From: SIG673 sp964520875
Lineage (GTDB): Bacteria > Bacillota > Clostridia > Oscillospirales > CAG-272
Length of the DNA: 8,643 nt
NCBI GenBank assembly: GCA_964520875.1
Contig: CAZFQJ010000072.1
Location: forward strand, 1-8,643
Direction: 5' to 3'
The notes beneath the pieces are model-generated. The model saw only the letters and a list, made by a program, of their open reading frames with translations, was not told where the DNA came from and searched no databases. Below are positions 1 to 5,852 of this stretch, in pieces (position 1 is the first letter of the stretch; every line of letters begins with the position of its first letter). The position numbers were made by a program, and so were the translations under genes.

Positions 1-103
1 CGTTTCCAAAGCTCCGGCGGCGGTAATAGAGGGAGAGCGCGTAAAGCTCACAAAGTACCGCGATATGCTGAAGGCTACCGAAGACGCGCTCGAAAGAATG
101 TAA
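1..103 (+). CDS. valS: Valyl-tRNA synthetase, C-terminal end (partial)
   Basis: Only the last 33 codons are present (reading frame from base 2, stop TAA at 101-103). The peptide begins VSKAPAAVIEGERVKL and ends DALERM. It matches the end of the C-terminal coiled-coil arm of bacterial valyl-tRNA synthetase: an F/V-x-x-x-A-P-x-x-V-I/V-E-x-E motif followed by a charged heptad helix of the K-L-x-K-Y-x-x-x-L-x-x-x-E-x-x-L type. In the family this arm contacts the tRNA elbow, and the enzyme charges tRNA-Val in the cytoplasm. The catalytic and editing domains lie upstream of the window. No clear terminator hairpin follows the stop. The assignment rests on this short but characteristic tail. Confidence 0.82.
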   Translation, partial: VSKAPAAVIEGERVKLTKYRDMLKATEDALERM

Positions 104-117
104 AATCTCGGCTTTTC

Positions 118-135
118 TGTGGAAAATGTGGATAA
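118..135 (-). promoter_or_regulatory. Two abutting DnaA-box-like 9-mers
   Basis: TGTGGAAAA (118-126) is followed directly by TGTGGATAA (127-135). On the minus strand these read TTATCCACA, the exact DnaA-box consensus, and TTTTCCACA, a common Bacillus-type variant. They lie about 60 bp upstream of the promoter of the surface-protein gene and just ahead of an A-rich stretch. No dnaA/dnaN gene is nearby, so this is not presented as the replication origin. DnaA binding is inferred from the match alone. Confidence 0.4.
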
Positions 136-153
136 TTCATCATCGAAATATAC

Positions 154-169
154 AAAAAAAAAAAAAAAA
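154..169. repeat. A16 homopolymer tract
   Basis: Sixteen consecutive adenines lie about 30 bp upstream of the -35 box of the following gene. An A-tract here could act as an UP-like or DNA-bending element. It is also a place where read or assembly length errors are likely. There is no G+C-rich hairpin beside it on either strand, so it does not look like a terminator U-tract. Confidence 0.5.
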
Positions 170-197
170 TAACCTCAAAAAGTATACAAAATGTACA

Positions 198-226
198 TTG
201 ACAAAATGCGACAAAAAATGTATAAT
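198..226 (+). promoter_or_regulatory. Sigma-A promoter of the surface-protein gene
   Basis: TTGACA (198-203) and TATAAT (221-226) are both perfect consensus hexamers with an optimal 17-bp spacer. Transcription would begin near 232-234, giving a leader of about 32 nt with AAGGAG at 252-257, 7 nt before the ATG at 265. A perfect-consensus promoter suggests strong expression unless a repressor acts here. No obvious operator dyad was seen. Confidence 0.85.
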
Positions 227-264
227 TTATGTGAAAAAATAATTTTTTAAAAAGGAGAACGGAC

Positions 265-2856
265 ATGAAAAAACACACACGCATAGTAGCGTTCGTGCTT
301 GCTCTGCTCACGGTCGTCGGAACGATGTCGATGACGGGTTTCGCCGCGGGAACAGATGAGAGTACCGACGTTACGGGGGGGGGTATAACTTCTCTCGATA
401 AACTCAACGCTTCCGGATATATAGGAAGCAACGATATGATCGTTTACGCGGATTTTAACGGTTTTACCGCCGGAACTAACGCGGGAGACGATTTTAACGA
501 TACAAGCGGACACTCAAGGGTGCTCGCATCTACCACCGGAACTTCATTCTACGGTAATTACAGTACCAATACGTGGGGACTCTTCAATACAAACCTTAAA
601 GACGAATACATGACTTGGTATGACGATAACGGAAATATCGTTCTCAAGTACGACGCCACAAAAGAAATTACCGACGACAGCGGACACTTCAACTTTTACT
701 GTAACAGTTGGGGTAATGATAACGGTCCGAAGGATACCGACTTCGTTTTCCAGATAGACGCTAAAATGGGTGCAAGTACGGTCAAAGCAGCAGGTCTTTT
801 CTATGATTTGACTACAAAAGGTAATCATGCATTGGTGAATCTTAACTCCGACGGAGGATTGACGGTCGGCGGAAATTACGTCGGTCAGCTCTCAGCCGAC
901 GAATATACCACCGTTGCGGCATATGTAAGCCCTACGCAGGGTAAGTACTGGGTATATATAAACGGCGCTAACGTAAACAGAGCCGGTTATACGTATTCCA
1001 ACACCGAAGGCACCATATTAAAGGGAATACGTTGCTATCAGGCGAAGGGTGAGAACGCTTTGATGTATTTCGACAACGTTCAGTTCTACTACGTCAACCG
1101 TAACGGCTCTAAGACTTACGATTCCGCTTCTTATATGGGCGCTGAGATAAATAACGATAATCTTTCCTACGTTCCGAAGCTTAATGAGATACTTTCTTCG
1201 GGATATGCCGATGTTTCGGACGTTCTTTTCTATGCGGATTTTAACCAAAAGACCGGAGATGTTATAAAGCTCGATAAGACCGTTTCGAAGGCAAACTCAA
1301 ACATGTACGGTACAGGTATGTTATATACGGCTACTAACTATGAGGGAGAGAATGCCGATAACCATGTTATCGACTATGCAAAGTGGTATACGGAATCCGA
1401 CGGAAACATAGCTCTTTCGTTCTCCGGTATTCCGACCGGTAGCGAAAATAAAGAAACGCACTTGAATGTTTGCCCTTGGGGCTGGGGTGTCGATACCTCT
1501 AATGCCGATACGGATTTCGTTTATCAGATGTCCGTTAAGCGTACTGCCGAAACGATCTGGGGTGGAACGTTTATAACAATGATATTTAAGGATAGTACTG
1601 CTAAAAATCGGTATGATTTACGTATTGCTTCGGTTGATAAAGCCGGAAATATTACCGTTAACGGAAATGTCGTGGGTAAGCTTGAAAAAGACAAGTACAC
1701 AACGATAGCGGTATACGTCGATCCCGGCGAGCTCGGAGTTAGCGGTAAGTACTATGTATATATCGACGGCGTAAACGTAACGCCCGACGGTTGTGCCTTT
1801 AACTCGGGTATTACCTCCGGATCATGCCTCAATCTCGTTCGTTGCTATCAGGCTCAGGCTACATCAAATGAAGGCGTAGAATTTGCCGATAACGCGATGA
1901 TATTCGACGATATCATGCTCTACTATGTAAACAACGGCGCTTCTAAGACTTATACAAGCAACGACTACATAGGCGCGAAGGTAAGCGCGCTCGGTTCTTC
2001 CCTCAGTATGGACGGAATGATCGGCGTAAATTACTACTTAAAAGCCAATTCGAACTACGTTTCCGACGACTCTGCGCTTACGGCTACGTTTACCGTAAAC
2101 GGTAATGAGCAGACGGAAACGCTCGTAAAGGTAACGACTCCCGTCGAGGGTTATAAGGTTACCGCATATGTTCCCGCGGCTGAAATGACGCAGAAGATAA
2201 CCGGTAAGATCTGCGACGAGGACGGAAACGTACTTTACAATTTTGAGACCACGACCGCAAAAGATGTCGCTATGGAGTACGTAAACGGAGATTATCCCGA
2301 GAAAGCAAAAGCCGCCGCAAAGGCAATGCTCAACTACGCCGCCGCCGCGCAGACGTACTTCGGAGTAGACGCGAATAACCTTGCAAATAAGGAGCTTGCT
2401 GATCAGACGGTAAATTATACCAATTGCAAGACTCCCGCCTTCGATCTTGAATACGGATTTGAGAACGAAACCGGCATAACCTACTATTCGAGCGCGCTTA
2501 AGCTTGAAGCTTCCACTACCGTTTACCATTACTTCAAGATCGGCGATACTGTTATCGATCCCACGCAATTTATTGTAAGCGTTGACGGCGAAGCCGCGGT
2601 TGTTGAAATCAAAGACAGAATGCTCATAGTTAAGATAGAAGGAATAACCGCAAGCGATCTTGACAAAGAACATACGGTTACGATAGCTACGAGAAGCGAT
2701 CTCCGCGTAACGCTTAAGTATAGCGCAACGAAGTATATGAGCGATGTTGTTACACATTGGAGCAATAGCTCTGATCCGAAGTATAGCAGTGTCGTACCGC
2801 TTGTAAAGGCTCTTGCCGTGTATAATCAGGCGGCTGACGCATACGCAGCAGGCTAA
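265..2856 (+). CDS. Secreted two-repeat surface protein, beta-sandwich-like
   Basis: This is an 863-residue exported protein of unknown function. Residues 1-28 form a signal peptide: basic MKKHTR, a hydrophobic core, and an A-A-G cleavage region near 27-29. Two homologous repeats follow (about 56-298 and 317-575). Both begin with a Y-A-D-F-N motif (61-65, 323-327), share a V-G-x-L-x-x-x-x-Y-T-T-x-A-x-Y-V segment (from about 206 and 470) and a K-Y-x-V-Y-I strand, and end R-C-Y-Q-A then Y-Y-V-N-x-x-x-S-K-T-Y. The pattern resembles LamG/concanavalin-like carbohydrate-binding folds, but this is inferred. Residues about 575-863 form a third module (S-L-S-M-D-G-x-I-G-V-N-Y-Y; A-K-A-M-L-N-Y-A-A-A-A-Q-T-Y-F-G near 685-700). 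I recall it as a common C-terminal module of clostridial surface proteins. No LPXTG, SLH or dockerin motif is visible, so the anchoring is unknown. The ATG has AAGGAG 7 nt upstream. A G9 tract lies in codons 37-40. Confidence 0.85.
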   Translation: MKKHTRIVAFVLALLTVVGTMSMTGFAAGTDESTDVTGGGITSLDKLNASGYIGSNDMIVYADFNGFTAGTNAGDDFNDTSGHSRVLASTTGTSFYGNYSTNTWGLFNTNLKDEYMTWYDDNGNIVLKYDATKEITDDSGHFNFYCNSWGNDNGPKDTDFVFQIDAKMGASTVKAAGLFYDLTTKGNHALVNLNSDGGLTVGGNYVGQLSADEYTTVAAYVSPTQGKYWVYINGANVNRAGYTYSNTEGTILKGIRCYQAKGENALMYFDNVQFYYVNRNGSKTYDSASYMGAEINNDNLSYVPKLNEILSSGYADVSDVLFYADFNQKTGDVIKLDKTVSKANSNMYGTGMLYTATNYEGENADNHVIDYAKWYTESDGNIALSFSGIPTGSENKETHLNVCPWGWGVDTSNADTDFVYQMSVKRTAETIWGGTFITMIFKDSTAKNRYDLRIASVDKAGNITVNGNVVGKLEKDKYTTIAVYVDPGELGVSGKYYVYIDGVNVTPDGCAFNSGITSGSCLNLVRCYQAQATSNEGVEFADNAMIFDDIMLYYVNNGASKTYTSNDYIGAKVSALGSSLSMDGMIGVNYYLKANSNYVSDDSALTATFTVNGNEQTETLVKVTTPVEGYKVTAYVPAAEMTQKITGKICDEDGNVLYNFETTTAKDVAMEYVNGDYPEKAKAAAKAMLNYAAAAQTYFGVDANNLANKELADQTVNYTNCKTPAFDLEYGFENETGITYYSSALKLEASTTVYHYFKIGDTVIDPTQFIVSVDGEAAVVEIKDRMLIVKIEGITASDLDKEHTVTIATRSDLRVTLKYSATKYMSDVVTHWSNSSDPKYSSVVPLVKALAVYNQAADAYAAG
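375..383 (+). repeat. G9 tract inside the surface-protein gene
   Basis: Nine consecutive G encode parts of T37-G38-G39-G40, in the linker between signal peptide and first repeat. Losing one G makes codon 40 GTA followed by TAA. Gaining one G gives Y-N-F-S-R then TAA. Either slip therefore ends translation within about ten codons, the layout expected for a contingency (phase-variation) tract. Variation itself cannot be seen from one sequence. Confidence 0.6.
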
Positions 2857-2882
2857 TGCTTACAAAACGGAGGACTATGTAA

Positions 2883-3032
2883 ATGAAAAAGATATATGAA
2901 AAGCCCGAAATAAAGGCTATCGAAGTAAAGAAGGAAGATATAATCACACTCAGTAATGATACTTTCCGCAGTAGCGATTATATGCTTCCGGAATTTAGGC
3001 AGGATATTAATTCGGGTGATAACAGTAATTAA
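2883..3032 (+). CDS. Small YEKPE-type peptide, 49 residues
   Basis: This short gene lies 26 nt after the surface-protein stop and is probably on the same transcript. GGAGG at 2869-2873 sits 9 nt before the ATG. A start-stop pair, ATG TAA (2877-2882), lies directly in front of the real ATG. The peptide starts MKKIYEKPEIKAIEV, continues K-K-E-D-I-I-T-L-S, and has a polar tail ending D-N-S-N. It has no signal peptide, membrane span or cysteine. Peptides of this build (Y-x-K-P-E near the N-terminus, then D-I-I-T-x-S) are, from memory, frequent and largely unexplained in gut Clostridia. The Y-x-x-P motif also occurs in lasso-peptide leaders, but no modification enzyme is in the window. It is likely a real gene, function unknown. 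A terminator starts 11 nt downstream. Confidence 0.65.
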   Translation: MKKIYEKPEIKAIEVKKEDIITLSNDTFRSSDYMLPEFRQDINSGDNSN

Positions 3033-3043
3033 CCGAATAAAAG

Positions 3044-3070
3044 AAGCGAGCCACACGGCTCGCTTTTTTA
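3044..3070 (+). terminator. Rho-independent terminator of the surface-protein operon
   Basis: AGCGAGCC (3045-3052) pairs perfectly with GGCTCGCT (3057-3064) around an ACAC loop, and a run of T follows (3064-3069). It ends the transcript of the surface protein and the 49-residue peptide. Confidence 0.88.
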
Positions 3071-3100
3071 TGTCATTCTGAGCGGAGGGCGAAGAATCTT
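3071..3100. repeat. Dispersed-repeat-like element (TCATTCTGAGCG type)
   Basis: The segment reads TGTCATTCTGAGCGGAGG then GCGAAGAATCTT. From memory, the pattern TGTCATTCTGAGCG followed by a GCGAAGAATCT half recurs between genes in many unrelated bacterial genomes. It starts immediately after a terminator, a usual position for such elements. There is only one copy in this window, so its repetitive nature here is inferred. Confidence 0.5.
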
Positions 3101-3140
3101 AATTTATTTTTATTAATTATTCTTTCATTGATATACATCA

Positions 3141-3176
3141 TTTCTTTTTCCTTCTTTAAAAAGAAAGAAAAAGAAA
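3141..3176. repeat. Polypyrimidine/polypurine inverted repeat
   Basis: A pyrimidine-only arm (3141-3157) and a purine-only arm (3160-3176) are reverse complements with one mismatch and a two-base centre. The element lies between two terminators. It could form a long A/T hairpin in RNA or an unusual DNA structure. No gene is attached to it. Confidence 0.55.
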
Positions 3177-3195
3177 GAAATTGATTATGCTATGG

Positions 3196-3250
3196 TCTGA
3201 TCACAGAGATATGGTATAGCTTAAATCGGATAGTGATCTGTTCACAGAGA
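3196..3250. repeat. Two copies of a TCTGWTCACAGAGA motif
   Basis: TCTGATCACAGAGA (3196-3209) and TCTGTTCACAGAGA (3237-3250) differ at one base and start 41 bp apart, about four helical turns. Each is also a small interrupted dyad (TCTG...CAGA). Nothing else in 3177-3277 reads as a gene on either strand. They could be operator half-sites or hairpins of an untranslated RNA; the role is unknown. Confidence 0.4.
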
Positions 3251-3277
3251 CTTTATCAGAGAATAATGGTGATTTAG

Positions 3278-3306
3278 AAGCCTTTTCCTACGGAAAAGGC
3301 TTTTTT
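3278..3306. terminator. Strong hairpin terminator 3' of ldh
   Basis: An 11-bp perfect stem, AAGCCTTTTCC (3278-3288) with GGAAAAGGCTT (3292-3302), has a 3-base loop. On the plus strand it is followed by T to 3306, a strong terminator. On the minus strand it starts 2-6 nt after the ldh stop, but only TT follows the stem. It most simply ends the PTS-ldh transcript, yet its better polarity is plus-ward, where no recognisable gene precedes it. Confidence 0.75.
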
Positions 3307-3307
3307 A

Positions 3308-4258
3308 TTATTTAAATATCTCTTTTGCCGTAGCGGCAAGAAAATCACAGGAATCTCCGAGCATTTTCAGTTCATCTTCGCGAAGCTCAAGGACTACGTG
3401 ATCTATTATTCCGTCACGTCCTATTATACACGGAACTCCTATACATACTCCGCTTTTTCCGTATTCGCCGCTCAGATACGCCGAAACGGTAAGGACGCTA
3501 TGCTCGTCTCCGAATATGGCTTTCGTTATCCTTGCGAGCGCCATTCCTATACCGTAGTACGTCGCGCGTTTCGCTTCGATTATCCGATAGGCGGCGTGCT
3601 TTACGTTCTCACCTATACGTTTTACTTCCTCGATATCGAATCTTTCGGGATCGTCGCGGCATACGCTTTCGACGTATTTCGTTGCGAGCAATGCCTGCGA
3701 CCACGGGACGAACTCACTGTCTCCGTGCTCGCCTATGACATAAGCGTGAACGTTTCTCGGATCTATCCCGAAGTATTCTCCGAGCACGAAACGCAGTCTT
3801 GCGGTATCGAGCGTAGTGCCGGAGCCTATTACTCTGTTCTTAGGAAAGCCGGAGAGCTTCATTACGATATTCGTCATTATATCTACGGGATTTGTGGCTA
3901 CGAGAAATATCCCCGAAAATCCCGCCTTGATCGTTTCCGATACTATACCTTCGAATATCTTTGCATTACGCGAAAGAAGGTCTATTCTCGTTTCGCCGGG
4001 CTTTTGACCTACTCCGGCGGATATGACGACTATATCGGCGTTTGCGGTCTCGTCATAGTCTCCGGAGCGTATCTTCATATGCGAAGGGGAGAACGCCATA
4101 CCGTGATTTAGGTCCATGGCTTCGCCCTCCGCGCGTTTTTTATCAACGTCTATCAGCACGAGCTCGTCGCATATTCCCTGATTTACCATGGCATAAGCAT
4201 AGCTCATTCCGACAAATCCGCAACCGATTATGACGACCTTTCTGTTATCGCTCTTCAT
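3308..4258 (-). CDS. ldh: L-lactate dehydrogenase
   Basis: This cytoplasmic enzyme interconverts pyruvate and L-lactate with NADH/NAD+ and regenerates NAD+ in fermentation. The 316-residue length is normal. The Rossmann loop G-C-G-F-V-G is at 12-17 and the NAD-ribose Asp at 37. The mobile substrate loop G-Q-K-P-G-E-T-R (84-91) has Gln85, the residue that marks lactate rather than malate dehydrogenase (malate enzymes have Arg there), and catalytic Arg91. Asn123 (T-N-P-V-D), Asp151/Arg154 (D-T-A-R-L-R), catalytic His178 (G-E-H-G-D) and Thr233 complete the active site. The start ATG is preceded on the minus strand by AAAGGA and GGGGA; both sit slightly off ideal spacing. It lies 68 nt downstream of the PTS-like gene with no terminator between, so co-transcription is likely. 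A bidirectional hairpin follows the stop. Confidence 0.95.
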   Translation of the reverse strand: MKSDNRKVVIIGCGFVGMSYAYAMVNQGICDELVLIDVDKKRAEGEAMDLNHGMAFSPSHMKIRSGDYDETANADIVVISAGVGQKPGETRIDLLSRNAKIFEGIVSETIKAGFSGIFLVATNPVDIMTNIVMKLSGFPKNRVIGSGTTLDTARLRFVLGEYFGIDPRNVHAYVIGEHGDSEFVPWSQALLATKYVESVCRDDPERFDIEEVKRIGENVKHAAYRIIEAKRATYYGIGMALARITKAIFGDEHSVLTVSAYLSGEYGKSGVCIGVPCIIGRDGIIDHVVLELREDELKMLGDSCDFLAATAKEIFK

Positions 4259-4326
4259 GTTCCCCGTATCCTTTCGTATTTGGCTTAAGTTAATATGGGC
4301 TTAACGAGCGGAAATTATTCGCGTTT

Positions 4327-5442
4327 TCAGTCGAGCTTAAGGTCGTTTTCCTTTATCCAGCCGATCTTTCTGAGTATCTCGCAAAAGAGTACGGAAAGCA
4401 CCGCCGGAAGAACGAAGCATATAAGAACGAGACCTATCCAATCGAAAGCCGAGACGTTTGTCGGGTATTCTCCGCTGAACCAGCCGAGTATGATACCGAT
4501 AGGACCGAGAAGTCCGCAGGTTCCCATACCGGAATTTATGGGTGCGCCGTACATCTTAAGTCCGAAAAGACAGGAAGCAAGGGGTCCGGTTATAGCCGAC
4601 GCGAGCGTCGGAGGTATCCATATACGGGGGTTTTTGATTATGTTCGGCATCTGGATCATGCTGGTGCCTATTCCCTGAGAAACAAGACCGCCGACTCCGT
4701 TTTCGCGGAAGCTCATTACCGCAAATCCTACCATTTGGGCGCAGCAGCCTGCGACCGCCGCTCCTCCCGCAAGGGCGAGACCCTCGGCGTTATCGGGGAT
4801 TATGCCGTTTACCGCCGCTCCGGAAAGCCCGATAGCCGCGCATATAGCCGCGGAGCTTATCGGGAGAGTCAAGGCTACTCCGATGACGACCGATACTATA
4901 AGTCCCATTACGAACGTATGCTGGAGCATAGCCCAACCGATGAAGCCGTTCAGATATCCGACGAGCTTTCCTATGTAAGGAGCTACGAGCACGGAGAGCG
5001 CGCCGCCTGTAAACACGGTAACGAACGGCGTGACGAGTATATCTACCTTAGTTTCCTTTGACACCGCTTTTCCGAGCTCTACCGCTATCGCGGTTATGAT
5101 GAGCACGGCGAGAGGACCGCCGGCTTTTCCGAGGTCGTTTGCCATGAATCCGACGAGTGCGGAAGAATACATGACGAGCGGCGGAGCCTTAAGCGCGTAT
5201 GCTATGGCTACCGCCATGGCGCAGCCTGCCGCTTTTGCGCCGTATCCGCCTATGGTCTTGAATATTCCCATATAGGGAATGAGACCTATCGCGTTGAATA
5301 CCGTTCCGATGAGGAGCGAGCCGAAAAGACCGAGTGCCATGGCGCCGAGCGCGTCTATGCCGTAACGCTTAGCGGAGATCTCGATATTTTTCCTTTTCAA
5401 AAAAGCTTTGAAGCCTTTTTCTTCGGTGTTTGCTTCGTTCAT
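4327..5442 (-). CDS. PTS_EIIC_2-family membrane protein
   Basis: This 371-residue polytopic membrane protein has about eight to ten hydrophobic segments separated by Gly/Ala-rich loops. I recognise the PTS_EIIC_2 type (annotated as PTS sugar transporter subunit IIC) from the stretch at 252-287: G-L-V-S-Q-G-I-G-T-S, then Q-M-P-N-I-I-K-N-P, then I-W-I-P-P-T-L-A-S-A. The G-A-P-I-N-S-G-M-G-T-C-G-L-L-G-P motif (299-314) also fits. The N-terminus is cytoplasmic and charged, about 30 residues. There is no EIIA, EIIB or HPr part here or nearby, and substrates of this family are generally unassigned, so phosphotransfer transport is inferred from homology only. AGGAGA lies about 9 nt before the ATG, and a consensus minus-strand promoter lies 30 bp upstream. 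Its partner downstream is ldh, suggesting a role tied to sugar or pyruvate flux. Confidence 0.85.
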   Translation of the reverse strand: MNEANTEEKGFKAFLKRKNIEISAKRYGIDALGAMALGLFGSLLIGTVFNAIGLIPYMGIFKTIGGYGAKAAGCAMAVAIAYALKAPPLVMYSSALVGFMANDLGKAGGPLAVLIITAIAVELGKAVSKETKVDILVTPFVTVFTGGALSVLVAPYIGKLVGYLNGFIGWAMLQHTFVMGLIVSVVIGVALTLPISSAAICAAIGLSGAAVNGIIPDNAEGLALAGGAAVAGCCAQMVGFAVMSFRENGVGGLVSQGIGTSMIQMPNIIKNPRIWIPPTLASAITGPLASCLFGLKMYGAPINSGMGTCGLLGPIGIILGWFSGEYPTNVSAFDWIGLVLICFVLPAVLSVLFCEILRKIGWIKENDLKLD

Positions 5443-5471
5443 AATATTGTCTCCTATAAGTATTTTTCTCC

Positions 5472-5500
5472 ATTATATCACATATGGCCTTCTTTTTCAA
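5472..5500 (-). promoter_or_regulatory. Sigma-A promoter of the PTS-ldh operon
   Basis: Read on the minus strand, TTGAAA (5500-5495) and TATAAT (5477-5472) are separated by exactly 17 bp. Transcription would start near 5465, about 23 nt before the ATG of the PTS-like gene. It is back to back with the plus-strand promoter at 5552-5580; the -35 boxes are about 51 bp apart. Confidence 0.82.
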
Positions 5501-5551
5501 TCATCATTTCGCATAAACTTGTCGGCAAATTCAACAATTTTTTATAATCGC

Positions 5552-5580
5552 TTGACTTTAACGCTTAATATCTGTATAAT
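5552..5580 (+). promoter_or_regulatory. Sigma-A promoter of the DUF896 operon
   Basis: TTGACT (5552-5557) and TATAAT (5575-5580) have a 17-bp spacer. The leader of about 35 nt ends at AAAGGA (5605-5610), 11 nt before the TTG start. No operator dyad is evident between the two divergent promoters. Confidence 0.85.
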
Positions 5581-5621
5581 TATAACGTGGGCACGTACTA
5601 AGCGAAAGGACGGACGTTGAT

Positions 5622-5852
5622 TTGGATCAGGTCAAAATAGACAGGATAAATTTTCTGGCGAGAAAATCGAAGGAAAGCGGACTTACCGCCGAGGAGCTTA
5701 CGGAGCAGAAGCTCTTGCGCGAGGAATATATAGCGAGCTTTCGCAGAAATCTGAGAGGTATACTTGATAATACCGTGATAGAGCGTCCGGACGGTTCACG
5801 CGAGGCGCTCGTAAAGAAGCACGGAGATAAAGGACACGGAGGAAACGAATGA
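5622..5852 (+). CDS. DUF896 (YnzC-like) small cytoplasmic protein
   Basis: This 76-residue protein matches the DUF896/UPF0291 family typified by B. subtilis YnzC. The pattern K-I-x-R-I-N-x-L-A-x-K-x-K (5-17), then L-T-x-E-E-x-x-E-Q-x-x-L-R-x-E-Y (21-36), then F-R-x-N-L (40-44) and the acidic/basic V-I-E-R-P-D-G (52-58) align through its whole length. Family members are short helical-hairpin proteins, some SOS- or stress-linked, with no settled biochemical role. The start must be TTG: no in-frame ATG or GTG lies between the promoter and the conserved N-terminus. The Shine-Dalgarno AAAGGA is 11 nt away, so initiation may be modest. The Gly/His-rich tail (G-D-K-G-H-G-G-N-E) is beyond the family core. 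The stop overlaps the next start (ATGA), giving translational coupling. Confidence 0.88.
   Translation: MDQVKIDRINFLARKSKESGLTAEELTEQKLLREEYIASFRRNLRGILDNTVIERPDGSREALVKKHGDKGHGGNE

Noticed and set aside
118..169. Replication origin suggested by the DnaA boxes and A-rich DNA
   Set aside because: There are only two boxes, and valS and a surface protein are neighbours instead of dnaA/dnaN or rpmH. It is kept only as a possible DnaA site.
2038..2757. Open frame of 239 codons on the minus strand within the surface-protein gene
   Set aside because: It is a shadow of the 863-residue gene, which has a perfect promoter, ribosome site and signal peptide. The shadow has none of these.
3398..4111. Open frame of 237 codons on the plus strand opposite ldh
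   Set aside because: The minus strand carries a complete lactate dehydrogenase with all catalytic residues. The opposite frame has no ribosome site, an Arg/Tyr-skewed composition and no recognisable motif.
4735..5061. Plus-strand open frame opposite the PTS-like gene
   Set aside because: It lies inside a clear membrane-protein gene, has no ribosome site, and its composition (Arg/Tyr/Ser-rich) is typical of antisense shadows.
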